DNA of 9,642 nt from Anaerolineales bacterium (GTDB lineage Bacteria > Chloroflexota > Anaerolineae > Anaerolineales > Villigracilaceae): positions 1-9,642 of the forward strand of contig JANWWB010000167.1 of the NCBI GenBank assembly GCA_025056515.1, in the 5' to 3' direction. A program made the position numbers and the translations under genes. Numbering within the stretch: position 1 is the first letter of the stretch; each line of letters begins with the position of its first letter. The notes beneath the pieces were generated by a model. The model saw only the letters and a program-made list of their open reading frames with translations, did not search any database and was not told where the DNA came from. Below, one piece after another: positions 1 to 5,537 of the stretch.

Positions 1-129
1 GCCAGTTCGCCCACTTCCTACCAGCCGGATGTCAATCCCGCGAATGAGTTTAACAAACAGTAAACCAAAAGGAATGGAACCCATCAAATAGGAGACCAAT
101 AAAATACCTATGTTCAGGAGTATGCTCAT
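1..129 (-). CDS. plsY: Glycerol-3-phosphate acyltransferase PlsY, N-terminal part (cut by window edge)
   Basis: PlsY transfers the acyl group from acyl-phosphate to glycerol-3-phosphate in the inner membrane, the first committed step of phospholipid synthesis. Only the first 43 codons are in the window. They encode one hydrophobic helix (about residues 3-25), then GSIPFGLL (17-24) and a loop [12 protein letters not shown] (32-43). The GSIPFG signature in the first helix followed by a DIR-x-VGSG loop is the conserved start of PlsY; the family usually has GSGN-G-ATN where this has GSGRTG. The start at 129 is preceded by a GAGGAAG Shine-Dalgarno sequence about 4-7 nt upstream. The gene lies downstream of the membrane protein at 392-1204 on the same strand, but about 260 bp away, so it may have its own promoter. 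Family assignment is firm from the motif; the rest of the protein cannot be judged. Confidence 0.85.
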   Translation of the reverse strand, partial: MSILLNIGILLVSYLMGSIPFGLLFVKLIRGIDIRLVGSGRTG

Positions 130-391
130 CGGCTTCCTCGTGGAATGAGATTGAGAAGATGCTTTTGCTGTCCTGTTGGTATGGCTCAACCTCCGACCTC
201 TATCCTGTTGGGCTTATTTGGCGTGAATAAGGAAGAACGTGCAGAGTGGTTTGTGGTGGTGCTTTGGGCTCCAACGTTTGACCTTGCTCTAGGCCGGCTG
301 CCGCTCAGGTTTTTCAAGATTTTTTCTAGGTTGAGGTCCTCAAATCTCGGGGGCACAATCTAAAACCCCTATTTCCTTGTTTCGTTGCATG
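130..391. other. Intergenic gap with no convincing gene
   Basis: This stretch of about 260 bp separates two minus-strand genes (stop at 392, plsY start at 129). It carries small open frames on both strands (145-363 plus; 186-356 minus with a GTG start). Neither has a good ribosome binding site, a recognisable motif or codon use like the neighbours. A short inverted repeat TTGAGG/CCTCAA lies near 330-342, next to a T-run, but it does not form a standard terminator for either strand. It probably holds the plsY promoter, though I see no clear -35/-10 pair. Confidence 0.4.
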
Positions 392-1204
392 TCAGCGGAA
401 CCAAAGAAGCAAACTCGCCAAAACTGCGCCCATGATTGCCGGTTCGACAATAGCCACACGAAACGGTAACCCATCGGCCAAGGAAACGGAGAGTATCGTC
501 AAAGCATAGACCGGAGCCAGTAGCGCCAATCCATACTGCAGAGGAGTAAGCGGCCAATAATGCAAAGCGGCGCCCAGGTGCAAAGTTACCAGCCCAATCC
601 CGATGGCCCAAGGCGTTTCCCAACGTTCTCCCAATCTCAAGTGGAGCGTGCGCAGACTAACCAGGAAACCGGCGGTGAACAAGAACGGTGCAACAAGGAA
701 CAAACGCCATCCGGAGGCACGCACCGAAACGGTTAGGATGAGGAACAGCGCAAAGGCTAAGACGGTCAAACCGGCAACTGCTATGGGATAGCGTGCATCG
801 GTAGGCTCAAGCGCAATGAATTCGGCTGTCAGGACTAGAGCAATTAACAGGGCACCTATCCCGAAGGCCAGCCACCACATGTAAGTCTCGGTGAGAGAAT
901 TGAGAAACGCGCCTAAGGTCAGCACGCTTAGAATCGGCAATAACCAGTGTCCGCGTGCCTTACCAAGCTCAAAGTTGGGATGACTGCGCAGCAGCCAATC
1001 GGTTCCGATGGCGGTTAGGATTGCAGCCAAGGACGAAAGGATAGTTCCTAGCCCAACCGGTATGGTCCAGACAAAACCAAAGAGAGGGAGAGAGAGAGTC
1101 TCCTGCGGCATGTTCAAGACGCGTTCGAGAGCAAATGTCAGGAGCAAAATGGCAACCAGAACACTCAAACGCGCTGGCTCAGGGAGGTATTGATTCTCGT
1201 TCAT
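392..1204 (-). CDS. Multi-pass integral membrane protein of unknown function
   Basis: The 270-residue product is almost entirely hydrophobic. Roughly nine membrane segments can be drawn at about residues 11-30, 40-66, 86-105, 107-128, 139-160, 164-185, 196-216, 220-240 and 245-268, joined by short loops. One loop (residues 67-85) is charged. I see no transporter, enzyme or binding motif. It could be one of the uncharacterised multi-pass families common in Chloroflexota; I do not assign a family. The ATG at 1204 is the natural start because the hydrophobic core begins soon after it. There is no well-spaced Shine-Dalgarno sequence (a GAGG lies 13 nt upstream, too far), while a TACAAT box lies exactly 7 nt before the ATG, suggesting a leaderless transcript. 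It is divergent from the cluster starting at 1326. A GA-rich low-complexity tract at about 1079-1102 lies within the gene and is translated normally. Confidence 0.8.
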   Translation of the reverse strand: MNENQYLPEPARLSVLVAILLLTFALERVLNMPQETLSLPLFGFVWTIPVGLGTILSSLAAILTAIGTDWLLRSHPNFELGKARGHWLLPILSVLTLGAFLNSLTETYMWWLAFGIGALLIALVLTAEFIALEPTDARYPIAVAGLTVLAFALFLILTVSVRASGWRLFLVAPFLFTAGFLVSLRTLHLRLGERWETPWAIGIGLVTLHLGAALHYWPLTPLQYGLALLAPVYALTILSVSLADGLPFRVAIVEPAIMGAVLASLLLWFR

Positions 1205-1211
1205 TGAATTG

Positions 1212-1217
1212 ATTGTA
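1212..1217 (-). promoter_or_regulatory. Candidate -10 box for a leaderless membrane-protein mRNA
   Basis: On the minus strand TACAAT is followed by exactly 7 nt (CAATTCA) and then the ATG at 1204. Transcription normally starts about 7 nt after the -10 hexamer, so the first base of the mRNA would be at or next to the A of the start codon. No good -35 hexamer is seen at 17 bp spacing. Confidence 0.4.
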
Positions 1218-1241
1218 CCTCAACTTCGAAAAGTAATCGGG

Positions 1242-1247
1242 TAAAAT
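1242..1247 (+). promoter_or_regulatory. Candidate -10 box for the 1326-4139 gene cluster
   Basis: TAAAAT, within the context GGGTAAAATAAGG, is the best -10-like hexamer in the intergenic region upstream of the plus-strand cluster. It would give a leader of about 70 nt ending in a strong Shine-Dalgarno sequence. No clear -35 element is present at the usual spacing, so this is a weak call based on one hexamer. Confidence 0.3.
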
Positions 1248-1325
1248 AAGGCTGGTCAGAAAGGTTCGAGGAAGAGGCTTGACCGAAGTTGCCGTCTTTA
1301 ATGGTCGGCTCGGAGGAGAACTATA

Positions 1326-1598
1326 ATGCAAGTGACGTGCACTTATTGTCGTACCCTGTTTGCCCTTAGCCGAGAAGAAATTTTGGCTGCGTTGCAACAG
1401 ATGGAACGTCGTCAGCAAAAATATTTTGACGCTCACTGCCCGAAATGTCGCCGCGCCAATCGCGTGGAGAGAAAACGGTTTGAGAGTGCTCTGCCTCAGT
1501 GGAGAGCTTTGTTGGAGCAGGCCGAGCGCGCCGATGCTGACCATCAGCAAGAGGTAGGCGTTACTTCTGCTTTCTCTACAACCGGTGACCGGAGATGA
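1326..1598 (+). CDS. Small CxxC/CxxC (zinc-ribbon-like) protein of unknown function
   Basis: This 90-residue protein has two cysteine pairs, C5-x-x-C8 and C38-P-K-C41, separated by a helical, charged stretch (residues 15-35, containing QQMERRQQ). Such paired knuckles usually bind one zinc ion, so it looks like a zinc-ribbon protein with a helical insert between the two halves. The C-terminal half (residues 45-75) is charged and probably helical; the last 15 residues are low in structure. It starts with a strong GGAGGAG ribosome binding site (1312-1318) 7 nt before the ATG, which supports it being a real gene. Its TGA overlaps the ATG of the following HAD gene in an ATGA, so the two are likely translationally coupled. 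I do not recognise a named family; binding of zinc, and any role with nucleic acid or protein partners, is inference. Confidence 0.75.
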   Translation: MQVTCTYCRTLFALSREEILAALQQMERRQQKYFDAHCPKCRRANRVERKRFESALPQWRALLEQAERADADHQQEVGVTSAFSTTGDRR

Positions 1599-2200
1599 CG
1601 ATACGGACGATCTTGATTGACTTTGGCGGAGTCTTGGTTCGCACCGAAGACCGCTCGCCTCGCCGCCAAGCTGCCGAACGACTGGGAATGAGCGAACAGG
1701 AATTAGAACGTGTGGTTTTTGAGAGCGAAAGCAGTCGACTCGCCTCCCTGGGAAAAATACCGGAAGAAGAACATTGGCGCGCGGTTGCTGAGTCCTTGCG
1801 TTTACCGCCTTCAGAAGCGGACCATATCATCGCTGATTTCTTTGCCGGTGACCGTCTCGACACGGTTTGGCTCGATTTCTTACGTTCCCTACGTCCCAAC
1901 TACAAAATTGGCCTCATCAGCAATGCGTGGTCAGGCCTGCGTGCTTGGATCACCCGGCAGGGGTTTGCAGATGTTTTTGATCGGATGATCATTTCAGCCG
2001 AGGTTGGTTTGATGAAGCCGGACCCGCGCATCTATCTGTTGGCGCTTCAGGAGTTAGATGCACAAGCAGACGAGTCGGTGTTCATTGACGATATGCTTGT
2101 CAACGTTGAAGCGGCGCGTGTGGTGGGCATGTCGGGCATTCACTTTACTCATCCCCAAGCTGCCTTGGACGAGTTGCGAAGTTTGCTCAATCATGCCTAG
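1595..2200 (+). CDS. HAD-superfamily hydrolase (subfamily IA-like phosphatase)
   Basis: The 201-residue protein has the four HAD motifs in order. Motif I is DFGGVLV with nucleophile D9; motif II is LISNAW with S109; motif III is K141 in MKPDPRIY; motif IV is the acidic pair D165-D166 in FIDD. The alpha-helical cap lies between about residues 18 and 90, as in type-I-cap enzymes of the YihX / epoxide-hydrolase-N-terminal group. The usual second Asp of motif I (DxD) is Gly (G11), which is common in this subgroup. Substrate cannot be read from sequence; YihX-like relatives act on sugar phosphates such as glucose-1-phosphate, and the downstream phosphohexose isomerase would fit that, but this is inference. 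The start overlaps the preceding stop (ATGA), with a GGTGA 6 nt upstream as a modest ribosome binding site. Length is normal for the family. Confidence 0.88.
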   Translation: MTIRTILIDFGGVLVRTEDRSPRRQAAERLGMSEQELERVVFESESSRLASLGKIPEEEHWRAVAESLRLPPSEADHIIADFFAGDRLDTVWLDFLRSLRPNYKIGLISNAWSGLRAWITRQGFADVFDRMIISAEVGLMKPDPRIYLLALQELDAQADESVFIDDMLVNVEAARVVGMSGIHFTHPQAALDELRSLLNHA

Positions 2201-2253
2201 CGGTGGCAGGACATGGCTCCTCTTCCCTTGTTTTGTCTCCGAAGTGAGCTTAT

Positions 2254-3084
2254 ATGGGTACACTCTATCTGGTTGCTACTCCAATTGGTAATCTTGAGGA
2301 TATGTCGCCGCGTGGGGTACGCATCTTGCGGGAAGTTGCGCTCATTGCTGCTGAGGACACGCGTCAGACGCGTAAATTGCTGTCTCATTTTGACATTCAT
2401 ACTCCCCTCACCAGTTACTTTGAGCATAACAAACTAACCAAATTGGATGCTATCCTCGAGACGCTCAAGACCGGAGATGTGGCGCTTGTTTCCGATGCTG
2501 GGATGCCCGGCATCAACGACCCTGGCTATGAACTGGTGCAAGCTGTGCTAGCGGCAGGACATGCTATCACGACCATCCCAGGTCCTTCAGCTCCTTTGGC
2601 AGCCTTAGTGGCCTCTGGCTTGCCGACCAAGACGTTCTTGTATCTCGGTTATCTGCCTCGCAGAACAAAAGAACGCCGCGCCTTCTTGCAAGAGTTGGTT
2701 AAATTACCTTATACCCTCATCTTTCTTGAAGCACCTCACCGATTGCTGGCCTCTTTGCGGGATTTGTTGGACGTTTTAGGCAATCGGCCAATTGCCGTTG
2801 CTCGTGAGATGACAAAAGTCCATGAAGAAATCTGGCGTGGTGAGATTGCCGGAGCACACGAGCACTTCAGCCAGAATCCGCCGCGCGGAGAGTTTACTCT
2901 GGTGGTGGGCGGATACACCGAACCCTCTGTCCATCGTTGGAGCAAAGAGCATGTACAAATTGCCCTGAAATTCGGGCTAAAGTTGGGCGAATCTCCTTCG
3001 GCGTTGGCTAAACGTCTCGCCGAAGAATCGGGATGGAATCGCAAAGAACTCTATGACCTCATCACAGGATTGAAAGAGAAATGA
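2254..3084 (+). CDS. rsmI: 16S rRNA (cytidine(1402)-2'-O)-methyltransferase RsmI
   Basis: RsmI uses S-adenosylmethionine to 2'-O-methylate C1402 in the 16S rRNA decoding centre. The 276-residue protein has the tetrapyrrole-methylase fold signatures in the expected order: LYLVATPIGNLED at the N terminus (4-16), AAEDTR (32-37), the SAM-site loop SDAGMPGINDPG (80-91), IPGPSA (108-113), EAPHRL (159-164) and ARE-T (183-187), then a short C-terminal helical domain (about 225-276). These match E. coli RsmI closely, and the length is typical. The ATG at 2254 gives the usual N terminus and has an AAGTGAG sequence about 5 nt upstream. It follows the HAD gene after 53 nt and overlaps the next gene by an ATGA, so it sits in the middle of a co-transcribed cluster. 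Assignment is firm. Confidence 0.96.
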   Translation: MGTLYLVATPIGNLEDMSPRGVRILREVALIAAEDTRQTRKLLSHFDIHTPLTSYFEHNKLTKLDAILETLKTGDVALVSDAGMPGINDPGYELVQAVLAAGHAITTIPGPSAPLAALVASGLPTKTFLYLGYLPRRTKERRAFLQELVKLPYTLIFLEAPHRLLASLRDLLDVLGNRPIAVAREMTKVHEEIWRGEIAGAHEHFSQNPPRGEFTLVVGGYTEPSVHRWSKEHVQIALKFGLKLGESPSALAKRLAEESGWNRKELYDLITGLKEK

Positions 3085-4139
3085 ACTTAGATGATCTGGA
3101 ACGTCTGCGCCTGCTCGATGCGCACAACATGTTACAAGAAATTGACCACTTGCCCCAGCAGTTACAAACGGCCTGGAAGTTAGGCCAGACGGCCGACTTG
3201 CCGGCGGATATTGAAATCTCGCGCGTCTTGGTTGCTGGCATGGGCGGTTCTGCCATCGGCGCCGACCTGTTGGCGGCTTATATCGCTCCTCTTTGCCCTG
3301 TGCCTGTTTTCGTCCATCGGGAGTACGGTCTGCCTGCTTGGGCGAGCGGACGCGAGACGCTAGTGATCGCCTCTTCTCACTCCGGCAACACCGAAGAGAC
3401 ACTGGATGCCTTCGAGATTGCTCTGGAGCGCGGCTGTACGTTACTGGCGCTCTGTGCTGGCGGGGAGCTGGAGCAACGCGCGCACATCGCCCATGTGCCC
3501 ATATGGAAGTTCGAACATGCCGGTCAGCCGCGCGCCGCTGTCGGCTATTCCTTTGGCTTGTTGTTAGCCTTATTTTCTCGCCTGGATTTGATCCCGAATC
3601 CGCAAGCCGAACTTGACGAGGCGATCGAAAGCATGCTTGGCTCACAAGAATCTTGGCGCGCCGAAGTTCCAGTGGTCAAGAATCCGGCCAAACGCTTGGC
3701 CGGTCAATTGATTGGACGTTGGGTGAATGTCTATGGCGCGGGCATCTTGGCACCTGTGGCGCGACGATGGAAGACACAAATCAACGAACTGGCTAAAGCC
3801 GGTGCGGGCTTCGAAATCCTGCCCGAGGCCGACCACAACGCTCTGGCCGGCTTGGAAAATCCGGAAATGCTCTCGCAGACGATTACTCTCTTCTTGCAAG
3901 CCGGCGCAGACCATCCGCGCAATCGGCTACGCGTTCATCTGACTCGTCAGGCGTTCCTGGTGGCCGGTCTCAATCAGGATATGGTCGAGGCGCAAGGACG
4001 GTCACCCCTGGCCCAAATGTGGACAACACTTCTCTTGGGTGATTACATCGCCTTCTACTTGGCCATTGCCTACGGAGTGGACCCAACACCGGTGGAGGCG
4101 TTACAAGCCTTCAAGGCGGCGCTCAGATCCGCGGCATAA
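3081..4139 (+). CDS. Bifunctional phosphoglucose/phosphomannose isomerase (SIS domain)
   Basis: This enzyme interconverts glucose-6-phosphate and fructose-6-phosphate, and mannose-6-phosphate and fructose-6-phosphate, in the cytosol, feeding glycolysis and mannose-derived sugar nucleotides. The 352-residue protein has two SIS subdomains. The first carries GMGGSAIGADLL (53-64) and the phosphate-binding SSHSGNTEET (98-107). The second carries QINELAK (233-239) and the EADHN segment (249-253). E236 and H252 are 16 residues apart, like the catalytic Glu/His pair of the archaeal PGI/PMI enzymes. Length fits that family and is much shorter than classical Pgi. The ATG overlaps the rsmI stop by 4 nt; a GAAAGAG just upstream serves as a modest ribosome binding site. 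It is the last gene of the plus-strand cluster and faces a convergent gene. Substrate range is inferred from family. Confidence 0.93.
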   Translation: MNLDDLERLRLLDAHNMLQEIDHLPQQLQTAWKLGQTADLPADIEISRVLVAGMGGSAIGADLLAAYIAPLCPVPVFVHREYGLPAWASGRETLVIASSHSGNTEETLDAFEIALERGCTLLALCAGGELEQRAHIAHVPIWKFEHAGQPRAAVGYSFGLLLALFSRLDLIPNPQAELDEAIESMLGSQESWRAEVPVVKNPAKRLAGQLIGRWVNVYGAGILAPVARRWKTQINELAKAGAGFEILPEADHNALAGLENPEMLSQTITLFLQAGADHPRNRLRVHLTRQAFLVAGLNQDMVEAQGRSPLAQMWTTLLLGDYIAFYLAIAYGVDPTPVEALQAFKAALRSAA

Positions 4140-4178
4140 ATCTTGCTTGGAGGATTGACACCTTTCTTGACCACACCT

Positions 4179-4293
4179 GCCGAGAGACTGAAGCCCTCGG
4201 CTCTGAAGTCCCCGGCTCATGGTTGAGGAGCCGGCTCAAGCGGGCCAATCTAGGGCATAAGCCGCCTTCGGGCGGCTTCTCAAGCCCTCGGCT
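4179..4293. repeat. Cluster of hairpins and imperfect 15-bp repeats between convergent genes
   Basis: Two adjoining copies of CTGAAG(C/T)CC(T/C)CGGCTC occur at 4188-4203 and 4203-4218, differing at two positions. A further copy of the core AAGCCCTCGGCT is at 4282-4293. Three stems can be drawn: GCCGAG/CTCGGC at 4179-4201 (6 bp), CCGGCTC/GAGCCGG at 4212-4234 (7 bp, 9-nt loop), and an 8-bp stem at 4259-4278. GAGCCGGCTC at 4228-4237 is itself a perfect palindrome. No reading frame of note covers it. It could be a REP-like element, the decayed end of a small mobile element, or just a structured 3' region; the sequence alone does not decide. Confidence 0.55.
4259..4278. terminator. Strong UUCG-loop hairpin, candidate bidirectional terminator
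   Basis: AAGCCGCC and GGCGGCTT form a perfect 8-bp stem closed by a TTCG tetraloop, a very stable RNA hairpin. It lies about 120 nt after the isomerase stop and 130 nt after the stop of the convergent dehydrogenase. No T-run follows on either strand, so it is not a textbook intrinsic terminator; it may instead stabilise 3' ends or act with other factors. Confidence 0.5.
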
Positions 4294-4374
4294 AGGGAGG
4301 CTATCCCCTGCGCAGAGGCAACATGGACTGTTTTCTCAAAATTGCCCGGTGGTCAATCTTTCCGAGCGGTAACC

Positions 4375-4396
4375 ATGCGGGAATTGTCTCCCGCAT
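4375..4396 (-). terminator. 3' hairpin just downstream of the minus-strand dehydrogenase gene
   Basis: ATGCGGGA and TCCCGCAT form a perfect 8-bp stem with a 6-nt loop, beginning 12 nt after the TAG stop at 4409. Its place right behind the gene suggests transcript termination or 3'-end protection. No U-tract follows on the minus strand, so termination is unproven. Confidence 0.45.
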
Positions 4397-4408
4397 TGAT
4401 TGGCTCTT

Positions 4409-5443
4409 CTATTCCTTCGACATCCGGTTGGGCGTTCGGTATCGCTTGCGGATTGCGGGCAAGAAATACTCTTCGAAGAATCGGTCAACGTCATAGTCGG
4501 GTTGCCAACCCCAGTCGCGGCGGGCGGCGGAATCGTCCAACGCCTCGGGCCACGAATCAACGATACCCTGACGACGTGGATTGGGTTCAAAGGTGATTTG
4601 CGCCGCAGGAAAGGCTCGCCGAGCGCGTTCTCGGAACTCTCCTGCCGTCAGGCTGAATGCGTCCACGTTGTAGACTGTGCGCGTGAGCTTCTCGCGCGGT
4701 GCGTCGATGAGCATGAGAATCGCCTTGATGGCGTCCGGCATAGCCATAAACGAGATTTTCGTGTCCTCACGTACAAAACAAGCATATGGACAACCCTGAG
4801 CGGCATGATGGAGCATCTCTGGGCCGTAGTCGCTGGTGCCGCCGCTGGGAACAGTGTAAGCGCTGATAAGGCCTGGGAAGCGCAGCGCACGGAAATCGCA
4901 CATCACTGGTGGATTAGGGTCAAGATGACGCTGAGCATAGTAGCGGCTGTAATACAAGCCGAGTTTTTCGCAATACAGTTTGTTACAACCGTACATCGTG
5001 TGCGGAGTGTTATATTCGTCTTCTTTGACACGCCCGGCCTTGCGTTTCTGCTCTAAGCTGTCAAAGCCATAGGCGGCGATCGAACTGGGAAAGAGGAAAC
5101 GCACGGCTTTGCCACGCCGCTCCGATTTGTAGGCCGCCAACATCAACAATTGCATCGTCCCTTCCACATTGATGCGATGTGCCTCTTCGGTGGCGACCTC
5201 TGCTTTGGAGGAGAGTGAGGCGGCTAAATGAAAGATGATGTCGAAATTGTAGTCGTAGAATTGCTTGACCCGATAGACCAGGTCGCCTTGGACATGTTCC
5301 GCCGAGAGGGGACGAATGGCGTCTGGCAAAGGAAGCAAATCGGTGGTGACGATGTGGTAGCCGCCTCGCGCTGCCAGCGCCTGCACAAGCGCTTGGCCAA
5401 TTTCCCCGCATGCACCGGTGACCAGCACAGAAGTTTGGCTCAT
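4409..5443 (-). CDS. SDR-type NAD(P)-dependent dehydrogenase/epimerase, closest to L-threonine 3-dehydrogenase
   Basis: The 344-residue protein is an extended short-chain dehydrogenase/reductase. A Rossmann start VLVTGACGEIGQ (6-17) has the GxxGxxG nucleotide-binding pattern; PSS (119-121) and YGCNK (Y151, K155) supply the catalytic Ser-Tyr-Lys set. The C-terminal half has RFPGLIS (188-194), SGGTSDYGPEM (200-210), FMAMPDAIKA (232-241), a VYNV segment (257-260), IVDSWP (294-299) and DDSAARRDWGW (303-313). This set is characteristic of SDR-type L-threonine 3-dehydrogenases, which oxidise threonine to 2-amino-3-ketobutyrate; related UDP-sugar epimerases remain an alternative. No glycine C-acetyltransferase (kbl) is adjacent. 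The open frame extends 127 codons further upstream, but an AAAGGAG ribosome binding site 6 nt before the ATG at 5443 and the canonical N terminus fix the start here. It is transcribed divergently from the lipoprotein gene. Confidence 0.85.
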   Translation of the reverse strand: MSQTSVLVTGACGEIGQALVQALAARGGYHIVTTDLLPLPDAIRPLSAEHVQGDLVYRVKQFYDYNFDIIFHLAASLSSKAEVATEEAHRINVEGTMQLLMLAAYKSERRGKAVRFLFPSSIAAYGFDSLEQKRKAGRVKEDEYNTPHTMYGCNKLYCEKLGLYYSRYYAQRHLDPNPPVMCDFRALRFPGLISAYTVPSGGTSDYGPEMLHHAAQGCPYACFVREDTKISFMAMPDAIKAILMLIDAPREKLTRTVYNVDAFSLTAGEFRERARRAFPAAQITFEPNPRRQGIVDSWPEALDDSAARRDWGWQPDYDVDRFFEEYFLPAIRKRYRTPNRMSKE

Positions 5444-5449
5444 AAATAT

Positions 5450-5456
5450 CTCCTTT
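5450..5456 (-). promoter_or_regulatory. Shine-Dalgarno sequence that fixes the dehydrogenase start
   Basis: AAAGGAG on the minus strand lies 6 nt before the ATG at 5443. It is the best ribosome binding site of this gene and argues against the much longer open frame that reaches back to 5824. Confidence 0.75.
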
Positions 5457-5457
5457 A

Positions 5458-5466
5458 TGCTAGAAT
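5458..5466 (+). promoter_or_regulatory. Candidate extended -10 promoter for the lipoprotein gene
   Basis: TGCTAGAAT matches an extended -10 element (TGn followed by a TAGAAT hexamer). It would start transcription near 5473, about 65 nt before the lipoprotein ATG at 5538. No -35 at ideal spacing is apparent, which extended -10 promoters can do without. Confidence 0.35.
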
Positions 5467-5483
5467 GAGAAAGGTGCGCTTTT

Positions 5484-5489
5484 ATTGTA
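5484..5489 (-). promoter_or_regulatory. Candidate -10 box for the dehydrogenase gene
   Basis: TACAAT on the minus strand would start transcription near 5477, giving a leader of about 35 nt that contains the AAAGGAG ribosome binding site. The segment 17 bp upstream (GGAACA) matches only half of a -35 consensus. It lies almost face to face with the plus-strand candidate at 5458-5466. Confidence 0.4.
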
Positions 5490-5537
5490 CAACAGCCTGT
5501 CTGACTTGTTCCTAGACATTTGCCATACCCGCTCGCG

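Noticed and set aside
186..356. A 56-codon minus-strand frame with a GTG start between the membrane protein and plsY
   Set aside because: The first 20 codons look protein-like, but many AGA/AGG codons and the lack of a ribosome binding site make it unconvincing.
145..363. A 72-codon plus-strand open frame in the left gap
   Set aside because: No ribosome binding site, no motif, no neighbour on that strand; likely chance.
1079..1102. GA-rich low-complexity tract
   Set aside because: It lies inside the membrane-protein gene, is translated in frame as an ordinary loop, and shows no repeat-unit structure.
2977..3645. A 222-codon minus-strand open frame
   Set aside because: Antisense to rsmI and the isomerase; Arg/Pro-rich shadow product with no family features.
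4400..5056. A 218-codon plus-strand open frame
   Set aside because: Antisense to the dehydrogenase, whose motifs are unmistakable; no sensible product.
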